A stretch of DNA of 64,000 nt from Castor canadensis (GCF_047511655.1 NC_133387.1:140488853-140552852); one strand, 5' to 3'; counted from the first letter of the stretch, positions 22,650 through 34,457 are shown. Program-made: numbers and translations. Notes: generated by a model not told the origin, from the sequence alone.

Positions 22650-22972
22650 CAATGAACCCCAGAGAGTTCTCTAGCCCTCTTTCTGACATGGTAAGACGTA
22701 GTAAGGAGATAGAGGTCTCTGAACCAGGAAGTAGGTTCTCAGCCATGGAATCTTGTAACACCTTGATCTTGGACCTCACAGTCTTCAGAACTATAGAAAT
22801 AAATGTTTGTGGGGCTGGGGGTGTAACTCAGTGGTAGACTACTTGCCTAGCCATTACAAGGCTTGGGCTTTATCCCTAGCACTGCAATACATACACATAT
22901 ACATACATGCTTGTTGTTTAATTCATCCAGTCTATGGCCTTCTGCTACAGCAGCCTGAACTAAGACAAGAAG
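22650..22972 (+). mobile_element. MLT1-like MaLR LTR, 3' part
   Basis: CACCTTGATCTTGGACCTCA CAGTCTTCAGAACTATAGAA ATAAATG, and after an ID insertion AATTCATCCAGTCTATGGCC TTCTG to AACTAAGACAAG. This completes the LTR begun at 21116. Confidence 0.75.
22812..22900 (+). mobile_element. ID-like SINE in the LTR
   Basis: GGGGCTGGGGGTGTAACTCA GTGGTAGACTACTTGCCTAG and a degenerate B box. Confidence 0.8.
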
Positions 22973-23024
22973 GAAACCAGGAATTCAGGCAGATTCCATG
23001 AGAACTTTCCCTAAACATAACCCA

Positions 23025-23125
23025 ACTGGATTTTTTTGTTGGTTTGTTTTGTGGTACTGGGGATTGAACCCAGAGCCTTGTGCACGTGAGGCAAACACTA
23101 AACCACTGAGCTACAACACCAGCTC
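23025..23125 (-). mobile_element. ID-like SINE
   Basis: T-rich tail, GGTACTGGGGATTGAACCCA, CACTAAACCACTGAGCTACA. Confidence 0.8.
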
Positions 23126-24834
23126 CTCCCACATGGAGATAGCTATCAGAATCAGCCAGTTCTTGTCAGTTGCCCTGTACCACACAGCATTCTGTCTCCC
23201 ATCACTTGTTTCTAGAAGGATTAATTAATTCTTCCTCATTCCACAAACACTTGTTGCATACTTGCTTACTCTTTCACCCTAAAAATATGTTTTCCTTACT
23301 TTCCTGGAATGAGAATGAAGGACATAAATTGGGTTGAAAAAATTGGAAAAGAATGTTTAAAGTGATTTCAAAGTTTGTGATTAAGAATTTTGTTGGTGTT
23401 GAACTATAATTCAAGTTTTTATCTCAACCACTCTGCTAAAAAATTGCTATCATAAAGATATTCCAGCTGTTATCTTGGTTTACCTTTTCTGTTTTGGCAT
23501 CTCCAGAGAAAGGAAGGAACCTGAAGCTTATGTAAGTTTGAAGTTTAAACAGCATGCGTATGGGGAACAGCCCCACCTGGGGCTGGAGTGTCATTCTGTG
23601 TCAAGTGAACACCTGTTCTCTCTTCCCTTGCAGCTTCAGACTTCTGCACAGTACCTTCTCAGAGAACAATGCACACTTTCCCCAAGCACAAGCAAGAGGG
23701 TCCTCCAGCCACTCGGGCAGAGAAAATAGACATTGCCTCTGCCTCTAAGGGATAAAGCAGGCAGAAATATCCTACTGGATATATTGTGCTGGCTTAGAAG
23801 CTTGTACTAATCGGTTACCAATGAGAATCCCTACCTAACTTCTTTGCAGCAAACATATGCATTTAAGTTCTCACTGTGCTCTCCATGACTTAGGTGGACT
23901 GTGAGTCTTACTTGTTATAAATGACCCCAGTTGAATCATTTCCCCAGAACTGTGACTATAAGGAATAGTGAAGTTTTTACCTCTCTCTAGATTGAAAAAC
24001 TCACTAGCTTTGCAACAGTAGTTCTGTTACATTTTTAGCCCCTTCCTTTCCTCTTGCCCCTTTAATCTTACACTTAAATCTGGGCATTTTGTTGAAACAA
24101 CTCTATTTAAAAGATTAGGAAACAGGTTTAGAGAGGTTTAAGATCAACCAGCCAGGACATGAGCCAAATCTTCACATGTAAATTCTATTCCATTGTAGAA
24201 AACTGTTAAAATTAAACAACTATCAGCTTACAAAGACTTTGAAAGACATTCCTTAGTAAGGCCTCAAGGTTGAACATACCCCTGGAATTTTTTTTTTTCT
24301 GTAGAAAGAAACCAGCCTCAAATCTCCACACAATTCTAGCTGGAAAAATAAATACGGATTTAGTTTCTTCCTAAAACTAGATTCCTAAAACTAAATTCTG
24401 AGTTTTGGTCCTTTTTATGTTAATAGTAAAGTTAAAGGTTTGAAACATTTGGTAGAATGAAGGTAAAAAAAGTTATTTTAAGAAGAATGTGAAAGTACAG
24501 TGAAGGTTCTGGCTTTCATACAAGGTTTGAATTTGTTTTGTAGGTTTTTGTAATTAGATTTAGGGTTCAGATTATCTCATGTGACTCTCATAAAAAGAGA
24601 AGTTTTAGCCAAGCACTGACATGTGAAATAAAAACAAAACTTTTTCCTTCAGGGATAGTTGGAAGTTCAGTAATGCATTGACATATACATGGTAATTAAA
24701 TGTAGCTTTTAAGTAAGTTAAATTTTAATGGCTGGGTAATAAATTGTATGTAAATGAGTCATAGATGGAAACCGCAGTTTATATAAAATGTCAAAAAACA
24801 GTACTGACTGATATATTGACAAGAAATCTTGGAG
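23126..24834. other. Mostly unique sequence, no gene
   Basis: A weak reverse-strand MIR-like piece lies near 24090-24190. No exon recognised. Confidence 0.6.
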
Positions 24835-24940
24835 ATCTGCGTTCTAGATCTATCTCAGCCACAAGAGGTCCTTAGCCAAGTCTTTTAGCTTCTCTGGGCC
24901 TCAGTTTCCTGATCTGTAAAATATCATGGTTGCGTTGGGC
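24835..24940 (+). mobile_element. MIR SINE
   Basis: TCTCAGCCACAAGAGGTCCT and CTTCTCTGGGCCTCAGTTTC CTGATCTGTAAAAT. Confidence 0.8.
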
Positions 24941-24944
24941 AAAT

Positions 24945-25165
24945 ATAACTAATATTTGTGTCGTGCTTATGTCTCCAAAGTTCTTTTGTGTTAATTTTTG
25001 TAACTTTATGAAGTAAGAAGGACAGATACTGGTACCCTCATTATCTAGATGGAGAAACTGAGGCTCACAAAGGCAAAAATACATGATCAAAATCATGCAG
25101 CTTATAAATGGTGGAGCAAGGACTCAGACTCAGCTGTCCAGACACAATTCTGTGTAGGTATATAC
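24945..25165 (-). mobile_element. MIR SINE
   Basis: TATCTAGATGGAGAAACTGA GGCTCACAAAGG and CAGCTTATAAATGGTGGAGC. Head-to-head with the previous MIR. Confidence 0.8.
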
Positions 25166-26257
25166 CATGCTTGCCACCTCTAAAAATCTGCTATAATAAG
25201 GTTGTGTTTAGTCATTACTCAATTATAATCAGATTTTTAAAGTGCTTTAAACAGTACTCAACAAGCACAACATGTTCTTTAGCCTGTAGGACTGAATGCT
25301 CTTGTGGTTCCACTGCAGGAGGATACAATTAAGTGTTCAGTTAATAGCCAACTTTATAGCCAAGCTAATAGAAAAGCCACATTACACTGGCTCCATCTTG
25401 TCAAACAGCCACTTTTAAGACTTGGTTCTGATTTATGTCTCCTGGTATTCATTGGAGTTTCTGAGTTACGAATAAAAATGTATTCTCCCATTACTCTGTT
25501 ACTAATGTGTTAAGAGTCACAATAGTAGCCAGAACACTTACAAGTAAACAATAGAAAAAGTATTTAACTAGTTTAAGAAGTGATGCTATTTCTGTCTCTA
25601 TACTCTTAACCCAGATATTCAACTCCAGGTATGTGGTAATGCCTATCAAGGCATTATTTCAGCAGCTCTTGATTTCCATCTGAAGTCAAGCCAAATATTA
25701 TATTCACTTCACATTTGCATGGTTTAATTTGAACTTTCCAAAGTGTTTCACATTATTTTATTTTATCCATATATAATGCTAATATGTGGCTGAAACTGTT
25801 CTTTGTGGATTCCAAAAGAGTTACTTATTTATTCTCTGTTTTTCTGTTTTTATCCCATCAGGGCATTACAAATCTAAAGAATGGGCACTATGGAAATGTG
25901 CCAGAACTTTCATGAAGATCAAAGAATTAAAACCAATAGAGTGTGCTAATTAACCTAATGCTAATACAGCTTGAAACAAAGAACAATAATAAAACAAATT
26001 AACCTATGTTTCAAAGGTGATAAATCAATCTTTAAAATCAAATGTGCAATTCCAAAAGATAAGAGGAAGTTGGTAGGAACTGGTGAGAATGTTTTTGTAG
26101 CAGAAATACCAATACATTTAAGGATGCAGAAGGAGGCCTACATAAACTTTGCCTCAGATATTCGAAGTAAGAGAAGATTTGCACTGAGGTCAATATTGAG
26201 GTGTTGTGGTTTAATCAAATAAATAGCCCTTTTTATAATAAAGTTTTAAAGATTCTT
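25166..26257. other. Unique AT-rich sequence, no gene
   Basis: An 83-codon plus ORF at 25971-26222 has no recognisable similarity. Confidence 0.6.
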
Positions 26258-26455
26258 CTCCTTTTTTGCAGTACTGGAGTTTGAACTCAGGGCCTACACC
26301 TGGAGTCACTCCACCAGTTCTTTTTTGTGTTGGGTATTTTCGAGATATGGTCTTGCGAACTATTTGCCTGGGCTGGCTTTGAACCATGATCTTCCTGATC
26401 TCTGCCTCCTGAATAGCTATGATTACAGGCATGAGTCACTGGTGCCTGGCTAAAG
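26258..26455 (-). mobile_element. B1-ID type SINE
   Basis: GCAGTACTGGAGTTTGAACT CAGGGCCTACACC, GAACTATTTGCCTGGGCTGG, ATTACAGGCATGAGTCACTG. Confidence 0.85.
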
Positions 26456-27655
26456 ATTATTTTTAAATGCTAGTATATACTTAGGAAAGAATGGGCACAT
26501 ATACCAACACCATTATATTAGCATCAGTTATCAAGAAGAGTGTTTATCTTGGTATGGCTCCTGGTCTGATATAGGAGTTTCCAAACATTCTTCAAATATG
26601 TGTGAGAGTGTTATAAGTTGCAGGGGAGAGCTGCTGGTCTGCCTGTCAACTTCTGTCCCTTGATATTGTCTAAGTCAGGATACTTCGATTATGGATCTAT
26701 AAAAACTTTGGGTTTTGCCTCTCCTATGAGTTCTGCTGATGAAAGAGAAGGAAGACAGGAGAGAATAAGATTGAGAAGTCACAAGATGGAGGTTAAAATT
26801 ACCACTGTCATTATTTTAACTTATACAGGAACAGAATGAATAGCATTTTAAGTCCAATTCCAGTCTTGGTGTATTTCAGAATACTCAGGGCTTCCTCACC
26901 ATTTTATATCTGCAAAGGCTCCTGGAAAAAAACCCTCATTTGGTTTCCTGTCACTTTGGAATGATCCTAGCTCTGGGACTGAGTTGTTTCCCCTCTGGAT
27001 GAACTTATGCAGTCATCTAGTGACTGGGTTGGGAACTGCAGCTTCCCTCTAGCCCCTGGGGAATTGTTCCATCAATTCACATTTGGAACAAAATAAATTA
27101 GGTTGAAAACCCTCCCCTGACAGAGACCACCTTCAAGAAACACTTTGCAAGTCTGTCTCCTGTTTCCTTGTGCAAGCATTTCTCACATAAAGCCTTAAGT
27201 TCTCCCATTACCTTACAGGGTTACCAAGGAGATAAGATGAAATTACATAAGCTGGAACACATCAATGTATTTTTAAAAAATTACTGTTGTTTTTGTTAGT
27301 CAAGCCCTTGGAATAGGCCACTGAAGAGCTTTGTTAAGTGTGAGTCTGTTATGAAATCAAAGATGTTAAGGTAGGCAAGACTTGAGAAATTAGTAGCTCA
27401 AACCCTTTATTTCAAGAATGAGGAAACTCAGGTCCAGGGAGGGAAAGTGGATGACTTCATTACACTTCATTCGTTATGAAATATTGTTTTAGCTAGTGCT
27501 GAGTAAGCAAAAAAAGATAACACAAGGAGTACTCTGTATAAATTGGAGGCAGATTTGGAGCAACCAAAAAAGAGGGTATAAGAGTAGTCAGAGGCTTGCT
27601 TGTGCCTGACCTGGGGTCACTGAGTCCTGTATAAGGCAATATACTCTGAAAAGCA
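26456..27655. other. Unique sequence, no gene
   Basis: No repeat or exon recognised. Confidence 0.6.
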
Positions 27656-27659
27656 CAAA

Positions 27660-28255
27660 GTAGAAACAAAATAGGGGTATAACCAAATGATGGAATATTA
27701 TTCAGCTATTAAAAGTACATTCTGACATATGCTTCAACACAGATGAACCTTGAGGGCATTACTTTTAAGTGAAATAAGCCAGAGATGACAGGGCAAATAC
27801 TGTATGATTCCAGTTACATAAGGTAACTAGAGTAATCAAGTTCATAGAGACAGAATGCAGAAATAGTTTCCAGGCCCTGGAGTAGGGGGAGGTAAATGGG
27901 GAAGTGTTATTTACAGTACAGAGTTTCAATTTAGGAAGATGAAAAAGTCCTAGAGATATATGGTCATGATGACTGCACAACAATGTTAATTAAAATTACT
28001 GAACTGCCACTTACAATGGTTAAGATGGTAAATTTTATACTATGTGTATTTTAGCATAATTTTTTTAAAGTATGCAGAAAGCAATGGAGAATGAACCAAC
28101 TACTGCACAGCTACACACAGGGATGATTTTTACAATGTTGAGAAAAGCAGCCAGACCACAAAAGGTGCATACTACTTGACTCCACTTATATAATCCCTGG
28201 GTTTAAAGTCAGGATTGTGGTTACCCTTGGGGGGCTGGAAGGTCTGCATGGGCTT
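27660..28255 (+). mobile_element. Old L1 (L1M-type) 3' end
   Basis: CAAATGATGGAATATTATTC AGCTATTAAAA, GAAATAAGCCAGAGATGACA and GTATTTTAGCATAATTTTTT. A second similar, older stretch follows at 28080-28255. Confidence 0.75.
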
Positions 28256-28289
28256 CCAGTAGTATTTCTGGATTTTCTTTCTTCCTTCC

Positions 28290-28425
28290 TCCTTTTCTTC
28301 TTTCTTTTTCTTTGGGACAGGGACTTGCTATGTAGTTGTAGCCCAAGCTGGCCTTGAACTCCCATTCTCCTGCCTCAGCCTCCTGAGTGCTAAGATTACA
28401 AGTGTGAGCCACCATGCCCAGCAGA
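28290..28425 (-). mobile_element. B1 SINE
   Basis: GGGACAGGGACTTGCTATGT to GTGTGAGCCACCATGCCCAG, with a CTTT-rich tail on its left. Confidence 0.85.
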
Positions 28426-29555
28426 AATTGTTTTTAAAAGTCACTTAAGGGAAAAAACTGAAGACAAAGTTAAACTGCTTCACATTTCTCCGCAACCACC
28501 CCCCTCCCCAACATGGTCCAGCTCTTACTGGTTAAGTTAATAAATTGTAAGGTGAAAACAGGAGATGCCACTTTGAAAACAGTTTTATTTGTAGGCAAAA
28601 GCAATGGACTCAATTTACAAGGTTAAAAAAAACAGTGGGTAGCACTTTGGCCTGAATTTCCCCAGAGACACCTTTTCTTACCCTGACTCTAGTTTTCTGA
28701 ACCCTTATATTTCTAAAGGAAATGACCTGTTGGAGTTGAGCTTCCCGATTTTTACTCTAGGCTCCCTTCCCAAACTCTGTTAAATATTTCTGCCTTGGAT
28801 TTATGCCTTGAAAACAAGGAGAGTCCCTGTGAGAAGAGACAGGAGGAAACAAACACCTAGAACAGTCTCTCTTTGTCTTGGGCATTATACACTCAAGTCA
28901 CAATGACCCTTTGAATTTATTTATTTTCTACAGCTGCTTGAATGTCATGGCATGGCATGCAAGTTTTATATTGGATGAAAAATAAATGGTATGAATTTTG
29001 CTTGGTCTCATTCAAAGTAAAGAAATAATAGCTTTCCTTTGCAAGCAGCAACTTATTTTAGCAGCTTCCCTCTTCAGGCTAAAGCCCTTGATACAAACCA
29101 ACGCAAAGGTCTGAGCCCACACAAAACCTCAGGTTTTAGTCATATGTCTCCTAAGGATGTGACATCATTTCTGAGTTTACTAAATGGAGACATTTCCTGA
29201 AACATGGAGAACCATTCCGGGCTTCTGCCTGAAGGATCTGGGGAGTTTGCAACCCATGATGATGTCTAACTCCATCTCCTTCTTTGGGTTTCCCATCAAC
29301 ACATCTCTTCTTTCGACTTGTCCGTGGACTCATCTGTTTCACAGGTTGAATACAAAGCAGTTACTTGTCTTATTTTTGAGATCCCAAGAAGCCCCCAGTA
29401 TACAACATCAGAATCCTGCAGGAAATGCTGGAACATTCAAAATGAGTAACTTAAGGAGAGTATAATAAAAGATGATTTACAAAGGTCAGTAAAGTTCTGG
29501 GAAAGCAACACAGGATCAGGCTGTGTTACTGGGAGCAAAGGAACAGAGGTGGGTC
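28426..29555. other. Unique sequence, no gene supported
   Basis: Two opposing short ORFs (29151-29342 minus, 29184-29465 plus) overlap; neither is recognised. Confidence 0.6.
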
Positions 29556-29559
29556 CTTA

Positions 29560-29715
29560 TAGCAATGGTTCTCAAACTTTAGTGTGCATCAGAATCCCCT
29601 GGAGAACTTGTTCAAACACACCCCCACTCCACATCCAGTTCCTGCTTCACTAAGTCACAGATAGAACCAGAGTATTTGTATTTTTCACAGATTCCATGGA
29701 TGACAATACTGCTGG
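29560..29715 (+). mobile_element. MER5-like hAT (Charlie) DNA transposon remnant
   Basis: AATGGTTCTCAAACTTTAGT GTGCATCAGAATCCCCTGGA is the standard MER5 start. Confidence 0.8.
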
Positions 29716-30505
29716 TCTGGGGAGAAAATTTTGGGGATTGAGAAAGTAACTTGTGCCCTCCACAGAGAGATGGAGCCAGGACACATAAACCAGAAGGGGA
29801 CATCAGGTAATCTAATCCAATTCCTTCTATTGCTCCTGATTGATTCAATTTAACTATTTGTCCAAAGGCAAGGGAACCCACTGATGGAGCTGAGGCAATT
29901 TAGCTTCCAGGATACACATCAGCATGGAGTGGAGATGAATGAGCAAATGGAAAATACCTAGCACTTCTGCCCCAAAATATCTTCGTGTACCTTATCACTG
30001 TTTTTCCATGCTACCATATACTTCTATTGTTCTTTTATTCTAAGGTTCAGTGCATATGAATGTGTGTGTATCTATCTATCTATATATTTATTATGTGATC
30101 TTACAGCAATCCTAAGGTATAGGCACAATTGATGTTTATGCTCATTTAACAAGACTGAAAATGGCAAAGGGAAAGCATCTTTTAAGAGCTGAGACTGACA
30201 CAAAATTTTTCTGGGTCCCAACTTGGGGCTCTTGACATCACTTCCCATTTCAGACATGAGTGAATCTGGAAGTGATGCTGGTCCCCCCACTTCAAGCTTC
30301 TGGGAAGCTGTCCCTTCCTGCCTTGCTGCCCCATGTGCATTCTCCTCAAGCTGCATTCTTCTTCTTCTTCTGGAAGACGAGGCTCCTTTCCCTGGTGGAG
30401 GAGCTCAACCCTCACTCAAGGGTGTACGGTGAATTTCGTCTCCTGCCAGAACAATTTCTTTGTATTAATCATTGGTTTTCAAAGTTTTCAGTGCCAGTAC
30501 TACTT
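29716..30505. other. Unique sequence, no gene supported
   Basis: Opposed ORFs at 30072-30556 in several frames, with no recognised protein. A (TATC)n-like short run lies at 30070-30085. Confidence 0.5.
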
Positions 30506-30508
30506 CAA

Positions 30509-30660
30509 GTCTCTCTCTCTCTCTCTTTTTTTTTTTTTTGGTGTGTGTGTGTGTAAGAGATTAAGACAGAGTCTCACTAGCCCAGCTGGCCTTAAATTCA
30601 AGATCCTCTGTTTTAGCCTAGGAATGCTGGGATTACAGATGTGTACCTCATGCCTGGCTC
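30509..30660 (-). mobile_element. B1 SINE behind a (TC)n/T/(GT)n tract
   Basis: TC run, T run and (GT)7 at 30509-30555, then reverse B1 (GAGTCTCACTAGCCCAGCTG to CCTCATGCCTGGCTC). Simple repeats have grown in the SINE tail. Confidence 0.75.
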
Positions 30661-32465
30661 TACTTCAAATCTTGATTTGCGGGTTTTGAAGAGACCAATA
30701 AATACAGCTCTTAGCCTCTCTGAATTCAGAATCTCTTGAGAATGAGCAGAAGAACAGATGGATGGAGATAAAAGCCTCAGCTTTATTCACAGTGAGACCA
30801 AAGCAGAGAAACCACAGAGCCGGGCTCACAATCAAACTTCCTAATACTTGTCCCTAGACATTCTGGGGAGCAGGTGTGAGTACACTGGAGGCTGGGGTGG
30901 GGGTGGGGATGCATCTGCTGAGAGGACAAGCTAGCCCCAGGAAAATGATACAAAAGCTAAGAGTATGCTCAGCTTCTTCCGTAGTGACCTGGTGAGATGA
31001 ATCACTTCGTCCTGGGAAAGAACCAAAAGGGGACAACACAAGGAAGGTAAATGCATTTTTCATAAGTCCTGTGAAGTCAAAGTTCATATTCTGCACTATC
31101 GCCCTTTTGGAATGTTTCTTTCAACTGATTCACTTCTGATCCCATGATCACTTCCTACAACACTCTGGATCAGGGCCTGTTTGAATGATGAGTTCCCATC
31201 CTTTTCTTCTGGGAAGGTCCATGCTTGTCCTATCTGGAGTGTATCTCCTTGTCTTGTCCTTGATCTGGTAGACTATTGGGAAAAGAAATCTTGGGAACTG
31301 GATTTTTAAAATGAGTGCATGTGGGAAAATATTCTCCAAGTATGGAGTGGGCTCTGTTTTTGCTTCTACTTATTTCTTAAGCTCCCTGGGGAAAAGGAAG
31401 TATTACAGGTCAAATCCCTTTACAAGTAGCTCAACTGGACTGTCTAAATACTTGGTATGGAACAGAATTTTGTTCCATGGATGATGGATTGAACTAGACT
31501 GGACATAGCTGGGCTATGGAGGACTTTTGGCTAAACAGAGATTTTCATTGCACAGGTATTTGTTGTAGAGGAATTTATCCAGTAAACACAGAACTCTTCC
31601 AACTAATGTTTTTACCAGGCTGATTCAGGCTGGGGAGCAGGACTGGGAAAACATTGTGGACACAGTGTACTGGCTAGAGGTCAAGACAGAGGAAAGAAAA
31701 CACAGGCAAAGGTCTGTGTGAAATGAGTCTGAGTCACGGAGGGAGAGGGAGAAAATAGCATGTGTCATCCTGAAAAAGATCTTCTTAGGGAAGTTTCTTT
31801 TCGTCATAGCTGTTGCTTCTCTTCTGGAGAGCTTCATTTGGCTCTCCTTGCTGCATTTTCAGACTTAAAAGGAAACCACCTTCAAGCTAATTCCTTCCTC
31901 TTCTCAAGAAAGAAAATAAAAAGGAAATGGAGAGTTGGATTTCTGAAGAACCTGGGTCTTTACCTTAGAGCCCCTGGGAACCTCTACAACCAGGACTGTA
32001 GCTTGTTCCTCTGGCACCCCCAGGGACATAAGAGTGGAACTGTATTCTTTAAAGCCCAAATACAGACCATGGCATTCCCTGCCTACATCTTGGCTCAGCC
32101 TGGAGTGCTTCCTGACCAACTTCTTTCTATTTCTCAAATATGGTCACTTCCTATGGACTGTTCTCAATGTATTTTTTGTAAACAAAGTCTTTCTATTTCT
32201 ATGTGCATTTCTGGTTACTAAGTTCTAGAAGGATTCTGTAGCAAATTGTCAATCAATGTAAGCACTTTACAAGTTCACTAAAATTTTTTGGTTGAAATGT
32301 ATTTTACATACCAGTAAAGCCTCAACCATTTCGCAAATATATGGTGAATGATTAGTTCCTTTCTTAAGAATCTGAATTCTCACTTTTATTTCCAGCCTCA
32401 GGCATCTATGATTCTGCTTTCTCTCTATACATTTGCCTTTTCTGGCCATTTCATACAAATGGAAT
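30661..32465. other. Unique sequence, no gene supported
   Basis: One of the longest stretches upstream of AP4E1 with no recognisable repeat. It holds a 153-codon plus-strand ORF (31760-32221) whose product I do not recognise and which has antisense ORFs overlapping it. Confidence 0.6.
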
Positions 32466-32469
32466 CATA

Positions 32470-32760
32470 TAAAATTTAGTGTATTGTGACTGGCTTCTTT
32501 CAGTTAGTGTAATGTTTACAAGATTCACCCATGTTGTGGCATGTATCAGTGCTTCACTCCTCTTTATGGCTGAATAATAGTCCATTGTATGGCTATACAC
32601 ATTTCGTTTATCCATTCTTCAGATTATGGACATCTGGGTTGTTTCCAGCTTCAGGCTATTGTGAATAATACTGCTATGAAAATTTGTGTACAGTGTGAAG
32701 TAAGAATCTAATTTCACTTTTGCATATGGATATCCAATTGTCCCTAAACTATGTGCTGAA
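32470..32760 (-). mobile_element. Old L1 3' end
   Basis: CTTTATGGCTGAATAATAGT CCATTGTATGG, ACATCTGGGTTGTTTCCAGC, reverse-strand L1M type. Confidence 0.8.
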
Positions 32761-32854
32761 AAAGACTGCCCTTTCTCCATTGAAATGTCTTAGCTACTTC
32801 ATGAAAAAAAAAATACCAATTTTCCAGTTGGGTTACTTCCAAAAAAAATTAATT

Positions 32855-32985
32855 GTCCAGTTGGGCATGGTGGTACTGGGCCTGTAATCCCAGCACTCAG
32901 GAGGTGGAGGCAGGAGGAGCATGAGTTCAAGGCCAGCCTGGGTTACATACCAAGATCCTGCCTCAAAAAAAAAAATTAATTAGCA
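32855..32985 (+). mobile_element. B1 SINE
   Basis: GGGCCTGTAATCCCAGCACT CAGGAGG to CAAGGCCAGCCTGGGTTACA, A-run tail. Confidence 0.85.
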
Positions 32986-32999
32986 ACAAATGTGTGTGA

Positions 33000-33440
33000 G
33001 TTTATTCTCTGGACTTTCAATTCTGTTTCATGCTTATCTGATACATGCCTATCTTTACACCAATTCTGCACTATCTTGATTACTGGAGATTTATAGTAAT
33101 TTTTGGCAAATTATGACACTGTTAGAAGGTGCACCACCATCATTCCTTTTGCGTTTTTCATTTAGCAAGCATTCACCCAATGATTCTCAAGGTTTTATAG
33201 GTCTTTCATCCTTAGAATGCCCTTCTCCAATATCTCCAATAAATTCTTGTATTGTACTAAGATGCTTCAGAAGGTTCTTCAGTACTATTTTGAAAAGTGG
33301 TATCAACAAAGTCTTGGTTTTTCTAAAGCTTATCATGTCTATGTTTAAAACATTCAATTCCCTTTGTTTGAAATTTACTGGACTCAAAAAGATGCCACAT
33401 CAGAACTGGCACCATAATACTATTTCCACGTATTGTGTTG
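33000..33440 (-). mobile_element. Old L1 ORF2 fragment
   Basis: CTCTGGACTTTCAATTCTGT TTC, then degenerate L1-like sequence (reverse strand). Moderately sure. Confidence 0.55.
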
Positions 33441-33524
33441 AGGAAGATATGGTAAGGTAACATGTCCAAAGCCAGGGGAAAGAAAGAAGCTGTTGTCATA
33501 CTTCCCATTCTCACAGGTTGTTAA

Positions 33525-33625
33525 AAAAAATTTGAGACAGGGTGTCATGTAGCCCAGACTGGTCTCGAACTCTGCCTCTTTAATGCTGGGATTACAGACG
33601 TGCATCACCTCGCCTAGCCCTTTCT
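33525..33625 (-). mobile_element. B1 SINE
   Basis: GAGACAGGGTGTCATGTAGC to GGATTACAGACGTGCATCAC. Confidence 0.8.
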
Positions 33626-33704
33626 TACAGTTTTGCCCAGATTTCTTCTTTTCCTTGTGTCAGCCCATTCTCTGCTATTTATGTTACCACTGTTATTATT
33701 ACTA

Positions 33705-33892
33705 TTTTTGCGGTACTGGGGTTTGAACTCAGGGCCTACACCTTGAGCCACTCCACCAGTGTTATGATGTTTCCTTCGAGACAGGGTGTCGCGAACCATT
33801 TGCCAGAGCTGGTTTTGAACCGCGATCCTCTTAATCTCTGCCTCGTAATTAGGTAGGATTACAGGCGTGAGCCACCGGCGCCCGCCCCCATC
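33705..33892 (-). mobile_element. B1-ID type SINE bordering the CpG island
   Basis: GCGGTACTGGGGTTTGAACT, GAGACAGGGTGTCGCGAACC, GGCGTGAGCCACCGGCGCCC. CpGs are well kept in this copy, unlike most SINEs here. Confidence 0.85.
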
Positions 33893-34373
33893 ATCTTTTA
33901 TAGCACGTTTAGTCAGCTCCAGGAAAGTGACCTTCAACTGCGAGCTGCAGAGTAGCAGTTGCCGATGGCCTCCGCCCATCTCCCCACATCCCTGGAATAA
34001 GTGGGGTGCACAGGAGGCGACCGTGATGCCGAGTCCCGGAAACGCGGGGTCTGGGTCGGGCGGGAGGCGACATGTCCGTGAATTACGGGCACGCAGAGCT
34101 TGGGCCGGCTGCGCTGCCTTTCAACACCACGAGTGTGGCGCAGGGAACCCGCATGGACTGAAGACTGTCCCTAGTAAGGCAACAGCAGGCGGGAGTACCT
34201 CCGGTTGAGAGATAATGGAGTGACTATTACAGCAGCGAGGAGGGAACTGAAGAAAAACCGAGGCCTTCAATAACTAAGCTACCAGATGCGCCCCACCCAG
34301 CTTCTCTTTTGGAGGACTCTCAGTTTGCATGGGTTCCGGATCCACTGCCCAACCCACCAACTTCTGGCGCTGT

Positions 34374-34457
34374 CGCCGTGCGCCGGAAGTCAGTCGCCGT
34401 GCGTCGGAAGTCAGTCGCTGTGCGCCGGAAGTCAGTCGCCGTGCGCCGGAAGTCAGC
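34374..34457 (+). repeat. Four tandem 21-bp units with ETS-type cores in the promoter
   Basis: Units at 34374-34394, 34395-34415, 34416-34436 and 34437-34457. Units 1, 3 and 4 carry GCGCCGGAAGTCAG, and unit 2 has CGTCGGAAGTCAG. Each thus holds a GGAAGT core, and CCGGAAGT is the classic ETS/GABP site. Differences are single substitutions in units 2 and 3 and the last base of unit 4. The array lies 208-291 bp upstream of the AP4E1 ATG. Confidence 0.9.

Noticed and set aside
22812-22900. tRNA genes in the many A-box/B-box sequences
   Set aside because: These are ID-type SINEs with A-rich tails. They cannot fold as a complete tRNA and occur in dozens of copies.
31760-32221. 153-codon ORF as a novel gene
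   Set aside because: No recognisable domain, overlapping antisense frames, no splice or promoter support. Mentioned only as a stretch to test.
1-33900. Exons of the neighbouring SPPL2A gene
   Set aside because: In human SPPL2A lies on this side of AP4E1, but no presenilin-like motif or conserved exon appears in either strand of this window.
34374-34457. Possible CRISPR-like array
   Set aside because: Units are directly adjacent with no unique spacers, in a mammalian CpG island; a simple tandem repeat.
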